Of a DNA stretch of 24,287 nucleotides, positions 17,269 through 24,270 are shown piece after piece. A program made the position numbers and the translations under genes. Position 1 is the stretch's first letter. Every line of letters begins with the position of its first letter. The notes beneath the pieces are model-generated. The model did no database searches. It worked only from the letters and a program-made list of their open reading frames with translations, and had not been told where the DNA came from. The DNA comes from CAZASK01 sp964487845 (GTDB lineage Bacteria > Chlamydiota > Chlamydiia > Chlamydiales > FEN-1388): contig CAZASK010000023.1 of NCBI GenBank assembly GCA_964487845.1, positions 1 through 24,287 on the forward strand. Direction: 5' to 3'.

Positions 17269-17691
17269 ATGGTAGCCATTTATTTTCAAAATATAGCAGA
17301 AGATATCGGATTTTTAGATAGCCGGGATTCTATGCGAAATGAGAGAGCTTCAGAGTTGCTTTTGGAGTCTGTAGTGTATCGCGTAGCAGGAGTTGCATTA
17401 GGGGTATTAGCATCTATTTGTGTTATAGAAGCTCTGAAAGCGGCATCTGTGCCAGCTTTACTGACAGCAGGAGTCTTCACTGTCCTTAGTCACGACTGTG
17501 TCGTCACAGGTGTCAACCAAAGAAATGTTGCAAGCTTCGTGTTAGGACAGGTAAATCAAAATTTCTTGAATACAATGAATAACGTCATCAATTTGGCACG
17601 CATGTTTTTAGAAAATATCGAAGATCTCAACGGCATCTATTTTCAAAATACATGGGTATTTAAAGAAGTGTATCAATTGATGTGTGGCTAG
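17269..17691 (+). CDS. Small membrane protein, Inc-like bilobed hydrophobic segment
   Basis: I do not recognise this 140-aa protein by family. It has two hydrophobic stretches, about residues 35-53 (VVYRVAGVALGVLASICVI) and 61-79 (VPALLTAGVFTVLSHDCVV), separated by a short polar turn (EALKAAS). A roughly 45-residue bilobed hydrophobic hairpin with both ends polar is the defining layout of chlamydial inclusion membrane (Inc) proteins, which are secreted by type III and inserted in the vacuole membrane. There is no N-terminal signal peptide: residues 1-34 are soluble and charged. Residues 83-140 are amphipathic and Asn-rich. The start is set by a strong Shine-Dalgarno. The neighbours are a divergent methyltransferase and a converging gene 9 bases away. 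It could equally be an ordinary inner-membrane protein. Confidence 0.7.
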   Translation: MVAIYFQNIAEDIGFLDSRDSMRNERASELLLESVVYRVAGVALGVLASICVIEALKAASVPALLTAGVFTVLSHDCVVTGVNQRNVASFVLGQVNQNFLNTMNNVINLARMFLENIEDLNGIYFQNTWVFKEVYQLMCG

Positions 17692-17700
17692 AAAGGAGCG

Positions 17701-18816
17701 TCAAGAGAAGCAAATGGCAAGGTGGCCCTGTTCATCGCGAAAGAGAGAAAACAGCTCCGAGTAAGAGAGCGCGCGCTCGATGAATCCCTCTGGGTAGCCT
17801 TTCCATTTTTTTGAAAAATCACGCTTCAGATAATCTACAAGTGTCTCGAAGCGATACCTCATTCCCACGTGGGGGAAATACCTCGCGGCAGCCTTCTGGA
17901 TGTCCTGTAGATCGTTTGCTATCTCTGTATTTGCTGCATAGTGTGTTTTTCCAATGTGCACACAAGAAGCTTCAAACAAAAAAGAAGTTTGAAGAATTGT
18001 GCTGAGCATGGTAAGCAGCTTTTCACACTCTTGCCTGTCCAGGCCATGGCAGTGGTTCATAATACATTCTTCAATTTCAGCAGAAGATGCGATGCCATGT
18101 CTTTTTTCAAGAAAGGGGTGGATGAAGGCGCAGGCGATGTCGTGAAGAAGAGAACGTATGAGGGATCCTCTTTTTTCAATTGCTTGCTGAAGGGCATTAT
18201 GGCAAAGAGATTGCCTCTGCTCTTGCGCCATCTTTTGATATTCGTTATTTTCGGCGGCAGTGAGCGAAATGAGGTGACCGAGAGCATATTGTGAGAAGAG
18301 ATGATACTGCAGCGTGTGAGGCATCTGATCAAGTAGCAGCTTTGGCAAGAGGGCAATTTCAAAGGTCTGTAGAAGAAGTAGGCTGTTTTGAGAAAGATAT
18401 CCGCTCATATAGCTATGATATTTTTCTACGATTTCATCGACATGTCCTTGGCCGAGTCCTCTTATTTTCCTTTGCTCAAGTGATGGCATCAGCGTCCGAA
18501 GCTCTTGTAGGGAGCTCACGCGGAGTTCGTCGAGAGCTCGTTTTGCAAAAGGTGAGAGAGCAAGAGCGCGTGTGGATTCGTGTAGTCTCAGTGTAGGAAG
18601 GGCTCTATCAAAAGATGGGCCCAGTGGAAGAGGCAGTTGCGGCACTACACAAGATGAAGTGAGCGTTTTGTTTTTCTCTTTTTTTGTGAATGGGGCGAAT
18701 GTTTTCACCGTCTGTATGTCGACCGTTTCAAGGCGATAGTGCTCCTCTAGTCCATGCGAATAGGGGGATGAGGGGATGGTGCCGTTTTGCTTGTGTGTGA
18801 TCAAAAAAAGTCTCAT
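17701..18816 (-). CDS. Unknown protein with alpha-CTD-like helix-hairpin-helix
   Basis: I cannot name this 371-aa protein. Residues 87-134 resemble the RNA polymerase alpha subunit C-terminal domain or related helix-hairpin-helix modules: LSPFAKRALDELRV, then SSLQELRTLMP, then KIRGLGQGHVDEIVEKY, which follows the family pattern L...L...GI.T...L...(S)...KIKGLG.KS..EI. That suggests contact with DNA or the transcription machinery. Residues 140-290 are helical and His/Cys-bearing (LLHDIACAFIHPF, CIMNHCHGLDRQEC). Residues 318-371 (YRFETLVDYLKRDFSKKW) could be a small winged-helix-like end. No signal peptide or membrane segment is present. The ATG at 18816 has no clear Shine-Dalgarno and is divergent from htpX, 63 bases away. 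It is housekeeping-like in composition. Confidence 0.65.
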   Translation of the reverse strand: MRLFLITHKQNGTIPSSPYSHGLEEHYRLETVDIQTVKTFAPFTKKEKNKTLTSSCVVPQLPLPLGPSFDRALPTLRLHESTRALALSPFAKRALDELRVSSLQELRTLMPSLEQRKIRGLGQGHVDEIVEKYHSYMSGYLSQNSLLLLQTFEIALLPKLLLDQMPHTLQYHLFSQYALGHLISLTAAENNEYQKMAQEQRQSLCHNALQQAIEKRGSLIRSLLHDIACAFIHPFLEKRHGIASSAEIEECIMNHCHGLDRQECEKLLTMLSTILQTSFLFEASCVHIGKTHYAANTEIANDLQDIQKAAARYFPHVGMRYRFETLVDYLKRDFSKKWKGYPEGFIERALSYSELFSLFRDEQGHLAICFS

Positions 18817-18866
18817 CTATTTATTCTGATGACAGGTATGATACTGAATAATGAAGAAACTAAAGT

Positions 18867-18872
18867 AAAGGA
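18867..18872 (+). promoter_or_regulatory. Shine-Dalgarno deciding htpX start
   Basis: AAAGGA stands 7 bases before the ATG at 18880. The frame is open further upstream to 18787, but those codons overlap the divergent gene and add nothing conserved in HtpX. Confidence 0.75.
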
Positions 18873-18879
18873 AATTTCT

Positions 18880-19788
18880 ATGAAAGTTATGGCAAAGCGA
18901 ATTTTTCTTTTTCTAGCGGTCAATTTCCTCGTTTTGGTCGCTGTCTCTCTTGTGTTAAATCTCCTCAACATACGGCCCTATATCCGTCAATATGGTCTTG
19001 ACTACAACCAGCTGCTCATCTTTTGCTTGGTGTGGGGTATGATGGGAGCTTTCATCTCGCTTGCTCTCTCACGGGTTATGGCCAAGTGGATGCTGGGAGT
19101 AGAAGTCATCGATCCGCATTCGGCTACAGGGACAGAAGCACAGCTTGTAGATGTCGTCCATAAGCTTGCCAAGCGTGCAGGGCTCGAGGTCATGCCGGAA
19201 GTTGGTATGTATGACTCAAATGAAGTCAACGCTTTCGCTACTGGGCCTACCAAAGCGCGGTCTCTTGTCGCTGTATCTTCAGGGCTTATCAGGCGCATGA
19301 AGCCGCAGGAGCTCGAGGGAGTTCTTGGGCATGAAATTGCACACATCGCCAACGGCGACATGGTGACGATGACACTCGTGCAAGGGATTGTCAACGCCTT
19401 TGTCATGTTCTTTGCTCGCGCACTTGCTTATGCAGTTGTACAGATGGGCAAGAAGGAGGAGAATTCGAAGATGGATTCGCCCATTTTGTATTCTATTCTT
19501 GTCTTTGTATTTGAAATCGTCTTCATGCTCTTAGGAAGTATGGTGATAGCGACCTACTCGAGGTTTCGGGAATTTCGAGCAGACTCCGGAGGTGCGCGCC
19601 TAGCAGGCCGTGACAAGATGATAGCAGCCTTGCGAGCTTTGCAAAATACAGTAGAAATCCAAGATGTAAGAGCGGAAAAGCCAGCCCTACAGGCATTTAA
19701 GATATCGAGCAAGCGTGGGTTTTTGCATGTCTTTGCAACACATCCTCCACTCGAAGAGCGCATTCACCGACTCGAGATCGAAGGATAA
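18880..19788 (+). CDS. htpX: Membrane zinc protease HtpX
   Basis: HtpX is an inner-membrane metalloprotease that degrades misfolded membrane proteins, with its active site facing the cytosol. The 302-aa product has two N-terminal membrane helices (about 8-28 and 45-65), the zinc motif HEIAH at 151-155 within GHEIAHIANGDMVTMTLVQG, two further hydrophobic helices (165-189 and 203-226), and the third zinc ligand Glu231 in REFRADSGGARLAGR. NAFATG (117-122) and the C-terminal THPPLEERI are family hallmarks. Length is normal for the family. The start is the ATG with AAAGGA 7 bases upstream. Its stop codon lies inside a strong hairpin, so it is probably a single-gene unit. Confidence 0.96.
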   Translation: MKVMAKRIFLFLAVNFLVLVAVSLVLNLLNIRPYIRQYGLDYNQLLIFCLVWGMMGAFISLALSRVMAKWMLGVEVIDPHSATGTEAQLVDVVHKLAKRAGLEVMPEVGMYDSNEVNAFATGPTKARSLVAVSSGLIRRMKPQELEGVLGHEIAHIANGDMVTMTLVQGIVNAFVMFFARALAYAVVQMGKKEENSKMDSPILYSILVFVFEIVFMLLGSMVIATYSRFREFRADSGGARLAGRDKMIAALRALQNTVEIQDVRAEKPALQAFKISSKRGFLHVFATHPPLEERIHRLEIEG

Positions 19789-19801
19789 CATCCTTCGATC
19801 T
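19775..19801 (+). terminator. Hairpin terminator overlapping htpX stop
   Basis: AGATCGAAGGAT (19775-19786) and ATCCTTCGATCT (19790-19801) pair over 12 bases with a 3-base loop. The htpX stop TAA starts in the last base of the left arm and fills two loop bases. The following sequence (TCGTATTCTTAG) is only modestly T-rich, so termination is likely but not canonical. Confidence 0.65.
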
Positions 19802-19810
19802 TCGTATTCT

Positions 19811-19875
19811 TAGAGATCCTGACCCTTATGTTTTATAAAAAAGATTTACCTGATATGATCGGGTTAGGATCTCTA
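19811..19875 (+). promoter_or_regulatory. 15-base inverted repeat around a possible extended -10
   Basis: TAGAGATCCTGACCC (19811-19825) and GGGTTAGGATCTCTA (19861-19875) are inverted copies with one G-T difference, 35 bases apart. Between them lies TGATATGAT (19851-19859), an extended -10 (TGn plus TATGAT, 5 of 6), with no good -35. Transcription would start near 19866 inside the right arm, so the repeat may be an operator, or a stem formed by read-through RNA from htpX. TTTTATAAAA at 19831-19840 is a further perfect palindrome. Confidence 0.45.
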
Positions 19876-19903
19876 TTGCATACAAAATGTTCGAGGAGAA
19901 ATT

Positions 19904-21301
19904 ATGAGCACTATAGAGGGTGGTGGTAGAAAATGGCAAGATCTAGAGTCAACCCAGCCCCAGGGGGGGCAACAACTTGGTGTAAAAGTCTTTGATCAAA
20001 AAACAAGCAGAACATTTACAGAGCTGTTTACCCTTGCAAAAGTAACAACATCCGGAGGAAAGACGCTCTTTGTGAACAGGCGCTCACTGAAAAAGTTTCT
20101 TGATCGGAATAAAAGTACTGAGGAAGATCTCGGCATAAAGAGATGTATGTGGACTTCCACCATTGTAGATAAGTTGACAGAGAAGTCGCAAAAGAATTTT
20201 GAGAAGAAGTTCAAGATGCTATACACAAGTAAGGATGTAGATAATCCTGAAGACGCAGTTAAACAATTTATCCGTGAATGCGGGATTGAGAAAGAGGACA
20301 GAGCTAATTTTGCAAAGGCACTAAAAAATGTTCTGAATACGTGTTCGGTAAATTCAGGTATCCTAAAGGCTTTAATACCGGAGTTAAAAAGCTGTCTTGG
20401 GATTGAGGGTAATCATAAATTTCTGTGTGGATTGAATCAGGGTGTATTTAGCGAGGTTTGCGATATTCTACAAAAGAACGGAGGTGCCGAAGCTCTATAC
20501 GAAATGTTGATGGCTGTATGTAAACACGGGAGCTCACCAGAAAATCTCAAAATTGTTGCACAAAAAGTAGGTGATGTCAGTAGTCATAAAGAACCCTATA
20601 CATATACTCCTTTAACATTAGCTATCAAATACAAGCAAAAAGAGGTGGTGGCTGAGCTTTTGAATGTTTACACAGTAGATCCACTTGTCCAAAAAGGGCA
20701 ATGGCACAAAAATCGAGTAAATCAATGGGGGCTTCTGTTTGAGACTGTACAATCACCGTTGGTTGTAGCGCTTGAGAGCGGTGATGAAGAAATAATAGAT
20801 CTTATAATGAAAAAGGAGGCGGGTCGATCCTTCAAATACTATGAAAATTTACTGGGAGTTGCTCTTACGAAGGGATGCTCGCTGTCAACTATTCAGAAGC
20901 TCTTGAATCATGATCGAGTAGAAGTGATCCAGGAATTGGATATTATGTATGCAATCACAAAAGGAGATCCCGAGATCTTGAAGTGTATGCTCGAGCATTC
21001 GAAGGCGAAAGATTTGCAGTTGGAGAACGGTCGTTTAGATGAAGCTCTTAAGAAGCTCGGGTCCTGTAATCAAAAAGACGAACAACAGTATAGAGAGATT
21101 ATAAAGCTGCTTTTAGAGTGCAAAAAATTAAAGGAAGAGTCGCTACCCGATTGGGATGTTAGGATGGTAAGTAAAGATGACGCTGCCCTCATTCAAGTGT
21201 TGTGTGAAAAAGGATTTTTTAATAAACAACACCTTCAGCATGCTATAGAAAAACACGTAGATCATGAAGTGTTACTGCTATTGCAGAAATACCTAAAATA
21301 A
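19904..21301 (+). CDS. Ankyrin-like repeat protein, candidate effector
   Basis: The 465-aa product has an N-terminal half I do not recognise (1-230; Ser/Gly/Gln-rich start, no signal peptide, then helical) and a C-terminal half of degenerate ankyrin-like units: 234-256 (TPLTLAIKYKQKEVVAELLN), 284-303 (SPLVVALESGDEEIIDLIMK), 313-335 (NLLGVALTKGCSLSTIQKLL), 346-365 (DIMYAITKGDPEILKCMLEH), and weaker ones at about 395-405, 425-437 and 444-463. Ankyrin arrays bind proteins and are common among secreted proteins of intracellular bacteria; a host target is inferred, not shown. The ATG has GAGGAG 5 bases upstream. The gene ends 2 bases from the converging adenylate-kinase-like gene. It shares the opening MSTI and an ACTATAG stretch with the RasGEF-like gene, probably by chance. 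Confidence 0.75.
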   Translation: MSTIEGGGRKWQDLESTQPQGGQQLGVKVFDQKTSRTFTELFTLAKVTTSGGKTLFVNRRSLKKFLDRNKSTEEDLGIKRCMWTSTIVDKLTEKSQKNFEKKFKMLYTSKDVDNPEDAVKQFIRECGIEKEDRANFAKALKNVLNTCSVNSGILKALIPELKSCLGIEGNHKFLCGLNQGVFSEVCDILQKNGGAEALYEMLMAVCKHGSSPENLKIVAQKVGDVSSHKEPYTYTPLTLAIKYKQKEVVAELLNVYTVDPLVQKGQWHKNRVNQWGLLFETVQSPLVVALESGDEEIIDLIMKKEAGRSFKYYENLLGVALTKGCSLSTIQKLLNHDRVEVIQELDIMYAITKGDPEILKCMLEHSKAKDLQLENGRLDEALKKLGSCNQKDEQQYREIIKLLLECKKLKEESLPDWDVRMVSKDDAALIQVLCEKGFFNKQHLQHAIEKHVDHEVLLLLQKYLK

Positions 21302-21303
21302 CC

Positions 21304-22050
21304 CTACTCGACTCTTTTTTGTTGCTGCGGGCGGCTGGCTTGGATGATCAGGGAGAAGGTCTTGTCGAAAGACAGGTGGCCATCTATTTCTTCAAGCTGG
21401 TTTTCTTTTTTGTAAAAAGCAAATACTGGCTCCATCGTTTTACTGTATTCGCCAAGTCTTCTTTTGATATTCATGGTGCTGTCATCTTCTCTTTGGGCCA
21501 AGAGTGCGCCGCAGTGATCGCATATCATCGCCTTCTTAGGAGGAGAAAGCTGCTTGTGGTACACGCGCCCGCAGCTTTGGCAAACGAGCCTACCCGATAT
21601 ACGATGAGCAATGGCCTCCTCGTCAGTGATGATAGACAGTGCCTTGATGCGATGGCTTGCTCCCAGCATGCGCTTGAGAGCCTCTGCCTGGGAAATATTT
21701 TTCGGCAAATTGTTGAGCAAAAAGCCACGGCTGCAGTCTACTTTTTTGATGCGCGCTAGCAAAAGATCCATCAAGAGCTCATCAGAAAGCGAGCCACTTT
21801 TGTTCAGGTGTTCCCTTACAGTGGCACCCAATTCCGTGCCCTCATTAATTGCATCTAAAATGAGGTCTGCTGTCGTGATGTGAGGGATGTTCAGTGTGTT
21901 ACATACCTTGACTGCTAAGATTCCCTGTCCAGATCCAGAAGGACCAAAGAGAAGCAGTGCTAACGGTTTTTGCTGCTCGCCTGTAGTGTCAGCAGCAAGT
22001 GAGGCGAAGAAAAAAAGGGATATGATAAGAGAGTAGAAGTGATATAACAT
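21304..22050 (-). CDS. Exported adenylate kinase-like protein, probably inactive
   Basis: The 248-aa product is a long-type adenylate kinase by fold: P-loop region 36-43, EGTELGATVREHL (70-82), GFLLNNLPKN (109-118), the zinc LID C157-x2-C160-x16-C177-x2-C180, and IKRRLGEY (195-202). Three catalytic positions differ from active enzymes by hand alignment with E. coli Adk. The P-loop Lys13 is Gln42 (codon CAG), Arg36 is Leu65, and Arg88 is Lys117; Asp84 is Asn113. LID arginines (150, 154, 187, 197/198) are kept. Residues 1-20 look like a signal peptide (LIISLFFFASLAA, then DTT), though without a basic residue after this ATG. I chose the ATG at 22050 because AAGGA lies 9 bases upstream; an in-frame TTG at 22059 abuts that site and would add MKN, which would give a basic n-region. 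It follows lgt by 79 bases. Confidence 0.85.
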   Translation of the reverse strand: MLYHFYSLIISLFFFASLAADTTGEQQKPLALLLFGPSGSGQGILAVKVCNTLNIPHITTADLILDAINEGTELGATVREHLNKSGSLSDELLMDLLLARIKKVDCSRGFLLNNLPKNISQAEALKRMLGASHRIKALSIITDEEAIAHRISGRLVCQSCGRVYHKQLSPPKKAMICDHCGALLAQREDDSTMNIKRRLGEYSKTMEPVFAFYKKENQLEEIDGHLSFDKTFSLIIQASRPQQQKRVE

Positions 22051-22059
22051 ATTTTTCAA

Positions 22060-22064
22060 TCCTT
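22060..22064 (-). promoter_or_regulatory. Shine-Dalgarno of adenylate kinase-like gene
   Basis: On the minus strand AAGGA ends 9 bases before the ATG at 22050 and directly touches an in-frame TTG at 22059. Spacing favours the ATG. Confidence 0.6.
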
Positions 22065-22129
22065 GTACTTAACATATATTGTCTATGCTACTCCTGATCA
22101 ATATAAAGACCAATAGAATATATGGAGTA

Positions 22130-22957
22130 TCATCGTCTTGTGCGAGATCGATAGCTTGTATATAAAAAATAGACTCCGAGGATGATAAGAGGGATGCTGA
22201 GGAGTTGTCCCATATGCAGCCCCTCTCCATCATGAGCTGCCTGCGGCAGCTTGAGATACTCGATACAAAAGCGAAAGCCAAATATCAGCACGCATAAGAG
22301 GCCAAAGCTTGCCCCCTCAGGAAGCTGTTTGCGAAGGCGGTATAATACGAAGCCTACTGCTAAGTAAAAAATAGCTTCATAGAGCTGTACGGGGTGACAT
22401 GGCTCATACATCATGTCAGCAGGATGGCAGAAAGTGATTGCCCAAGGAAGAGAGGTTGCCGTTCCAAGGATTTCTTGATTCATGAAATTGCCAATGCGTA
22501 TGGTGCATGCGATCACAGTACTTGCCCTTGCCAAGCTGTCTAAGAGCTCTCGGAAAGTAAGGAGTCGAGGTGTGAGCTTGTAAAATAGGGCAAGTGCTGC
22601 AAAGGTACCGAAGACAGCGCCATGGCTCGCCAGCCCACGTAGAGGCAGTGCGAAAATCTCATCTAAATGACGTGAGAAATATCCCCAGTCGTAGAAGAAA
22701 ACATGGCCAAGGCGAGCGCCCAGCAAAACACCAAAAAAGATATAGAGTGCTAGTTTGTCCGTGTATTGTAGAGCTGATTTTTTTCTCAGATCTGTTGCCA
22801 TGTTTGCCTGGGTAACAGTGAGGCGCGCTTGTATATCTTTCAAAACAAGAAAGTAGGCAGCAAGAAAGCCTGCTCCAAAAAAAAGGCTATACCAATAGAT
22901 GTCTAGTTGAATAAAGGGAACGGTAAAGGCCTTTGGATCTGGATCCCAAAATAACAT
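22130..22957 (-). CDS. lgt: Prolipoprotein diacylglyceryl transferase
   Basis: Lgt moves a diacylglyceryl group from phosphatidylglycerol to the lipobox Cys of prolipoproteins, the first step of lipoprotein maturation in the inner membrane. The 275-aa product is polytopic and carries the family motifs: LLGARLGHVFFY (78-89), RGLASHGAVFG with His112, RIGNFMNQEILG with Arg154 and Asn157/160 (the Lgt signature), HPVQLYEA (188-195) and a late Arg229/Glu233 pair in FRFCIEYLK. The segment at 47-66 (LTVTQANMATDLRKKSALQY) looks like a short cytoplasmic insertion. The ATG at 22957 lies 32 bases after the tRNA-Pro in the same direction, so the two may share a transcript. Confidence 0.95.
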   Translation of the reverse strand: MLFWDPDPKAFTVPFIQLDIYWYSLFFGAGFLAAYFLVLKDIQARLTVTQANMATDLRKKSALQYTDKLALYIFFGVLLGARLGHVFFYDWGYFSRHLDEIFALPLRGLASHGAVFGTFAALALFYKLTPRLLTFRELLDSLARASTVIACTIRIGNFMNQEILGTATSLPWAITFCHPADMMYEPCHPVQLYEAIFYLAVGFVLYRLRKQLPEGASFGLLCVLIFGFRFCIEYLKLPQAAHDGEGLHMGQLLSIPLIILGVYFLYTSYRSRTRR

Positions 22958-22989
22958 CAGCTCTTCACCGTAGTAGTAAAATAAAATAT

Positions 22990-23064
22990 TCGGAGCAGAG
23001 GGATTCGAACCCCCGACCTACTGCTCCCAAAGCAGCCGCGCTAGCCAAGCTGCGCTATGCTCCG
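22990..23064 (-). tRNA. tRNA-Pro(UGG)
   Basis: A 75-base cloverleaf on the minus strand. The acceptor stem is CGGAGCA with TGCTCCG and discriminator A. The D arm is GCGCAGCTTGGCTAGCGC. The anticodon stem GCTGC/GCAGT carries loop TTTGGGA with anticodon TGG. The T arm contains GGTTCGAATCC. The 3' CCA is not encoded. Confidence 0.97.
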
Positions 23065-23075
23065 AATGTGGAAAG

Positions 23076-23105
23076 ATTCTAACAGAGAAGGGAGATTTTC
23101 TGCAA
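23076..23105 (-). promoter_or_regulatory. Putative promoter of tRNA-Pro
   Basis: On the minus strand TTGCAG (23105-23100) and TAGAAT (23081-23076; 5 of 6 to TATAAT) are 18 bases apart. The -10 lies 11 bases before the mature tRNA 5' end. The -35 match is weak. Confidence 0.4.
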
Positions 23106-23138
23106 ACGAAATAATACAGAAACATCTCTCTTCGGATT

Positions 23139-24146
23139 CTACTTTTTGCTATCGAGGATTTCGGTTACAGGATAGGAAAATTGATTCGGTTTGTATATTC
23201 CCGCAACTTTTGCTCCTACATAGTTAAGGGGAGCCATTCTTTTTTGAATCTCCTCGATTTCTATTTTTTCTTTTTCCGTTTTTTCTTGCTTCTTCTTTTC
23301 ATAACGTTCTAATTGACAATCATCGAGCAGATAGTAATGCATTTTAGGAATAGCAGACGCGGTTTTTGCATATTTTTGGACCTCATCCTGGAAAAAGGCT
23401 TCATCTTCTTCGCGTATCGATGGCAAAAATCGATCGAAATTCCCAAATGGAACACGTGGTGAAGAATAAAATGATTTGAACTCGGTATCGATAAAGTAAA
23501 TGTCAGTTTTTGTTAGTATAAAGTTCCCTGGCATTTCGTTTTTTTTATTTAATGGGGCTAGGTCAGTAAAATGTGCATGAGCTATAAGTTGCACTAACTC
23601 ACTGATTTCTTCTCTTGTAAGCTTACGATTTACATGCTCAATTTCTTCTGCATACACAGCTATCTGTTTTGAATTAAAGTCATAGCAATATTGGTCGCAT
23701 CCATCCTGTCCAGTGATAGTGAGCGTTTCTCCATCTTTGAGCACTGCAACTTTTTCAGGGACTTTAATATGTTGAAGTTTTAGCTCATTGATTTTTTTTG
23801 TAAGATGGTTCGCTCCTAAAAGTCGGCTGATTTCTGATTTTTCACACCATTTTTTGTCGCCTTTTACTGTTTCAAATTCTTTTTCTGTGAGAAGCTGCTT
23901 ATTTTGTCTTAATTCCTGCAGAGAGGCAAGAATAGTGTCATGTTTTGTTGCAATATCCATATAGCTTGAAATTACTCCAGGTTTATTCACCTGTGGTATT
24001 TCAGGCTTCATTCCTATTTCATTCAGCTTTCTTACTAAATCGATATTATTCTCTTCATTCGCTTGTTGATAGAGAGTCGTTTTTTCAACAGTGTCTAATC
24101 TCCTGAGCTCTTCGAGTGAAGAATGTGCATATGTGGATATATTCAT
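23139..24146 (-). CDS. AT-rich unknown protein, faint kinase-like core
   Basis: I do not recognise this 335-aa protein. Residues 22-48 (TTLYQQANEENNIDLVRKLN and on) look like one ankyrin-type helix pair. Residues 118-222 have a layout that recalls atypical protein or aminoglycoside-type kinases: KVPEKVAVLKDG, later HAHFTDLAPLN with Asp195, GNFIL with Asn208 and IYFIDTEF with Asp220, in the place of the catalytic loop Asp, the metal-binding Asn and the DFG-type Asp. This reading is tentative, and no Gly-rich loop is evident. Residues 278-302 are a Lys/Glu coiled segment. There is no signal peptide. The ATG has AAAGG 4 bases upstream and a perfect TATAAT 29 bases upstream. G+C in two sampled lines is 39 of 120 bases, far below the repair genes, which suggests an accessory or acquired gene. 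Confidence 0.7.
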   Translation of the reverse strand: MNISTYAHSSLEELRRLDTVEKTTLYQQANEENNIDLVRKLNEIGMKPEIPQVNKPGVISSYMDIATKHDTILASLQELRQNKQLLTEKEFETVKGDKKWCEKSEISRLLGANHLTKKINELKLQHIKVPEKVAVLKDGETLTITGQDGCDQYCYDFNSKQIAVYAEEIEHVNRKLTREEISELVQLIAHAHFTDLAPLNKKNEMPGNFILTKTDIYFIDTEFKSFYSSPRVPFGNFDRFLPSIREEDEAFFQDEVQKYAKTASAIPKMHYYLLDDCQLERYEKKKQEKTEKEKIEIEEIQKRMAPLNYVGAKVAGIYKPNQFSYPVTEILDSKK

Positions 24147-24174
24147 AAAACCTTTTTTATATTATTGTCTTCAT

Positions 24175-24180
24175 ATTATA
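24175..24180 (-). promoter_or_regulatory. Consensus -10 hexamer for the 23139-24146 gene
   Basis: A perfect TATAAT on the minus strand lies 28 bases before the ATG at 24146. No -35 match is visible at 16-18 bases. The region is very AT-rich, so the hit is only suggestive. Confidence 0.35.
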
Positions 24181-24201
24181 AAGAGGTGTGATTTTTTTTG
24201 T

Positions 24202-24213
24202 ATATAATTATAT
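24202..24213. repeat. 12-base palindrome in divergent intergenic region
   Basis: ATATAATTATAT is a perfect palindrome between the divergent genes starting at 24146 and 24285. It could be an operator or simply AT-rich sequence. Confidence 0.25.
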
Positions 24214-24270
24214 TTGTAATTGTCGCGCCAATTTTAAAATTTCCTCTTTTTGATAGGAGTACTTCCATAC

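Noticed and set aside
22990..23064. tRNA-Pro as attachment site of an integrated element
   Set aside because: Its 3' end faces lgt, a core gene, not the AT-rich accessory gene. No integrase or repeated tRNA 3' fragment is visible in the window.
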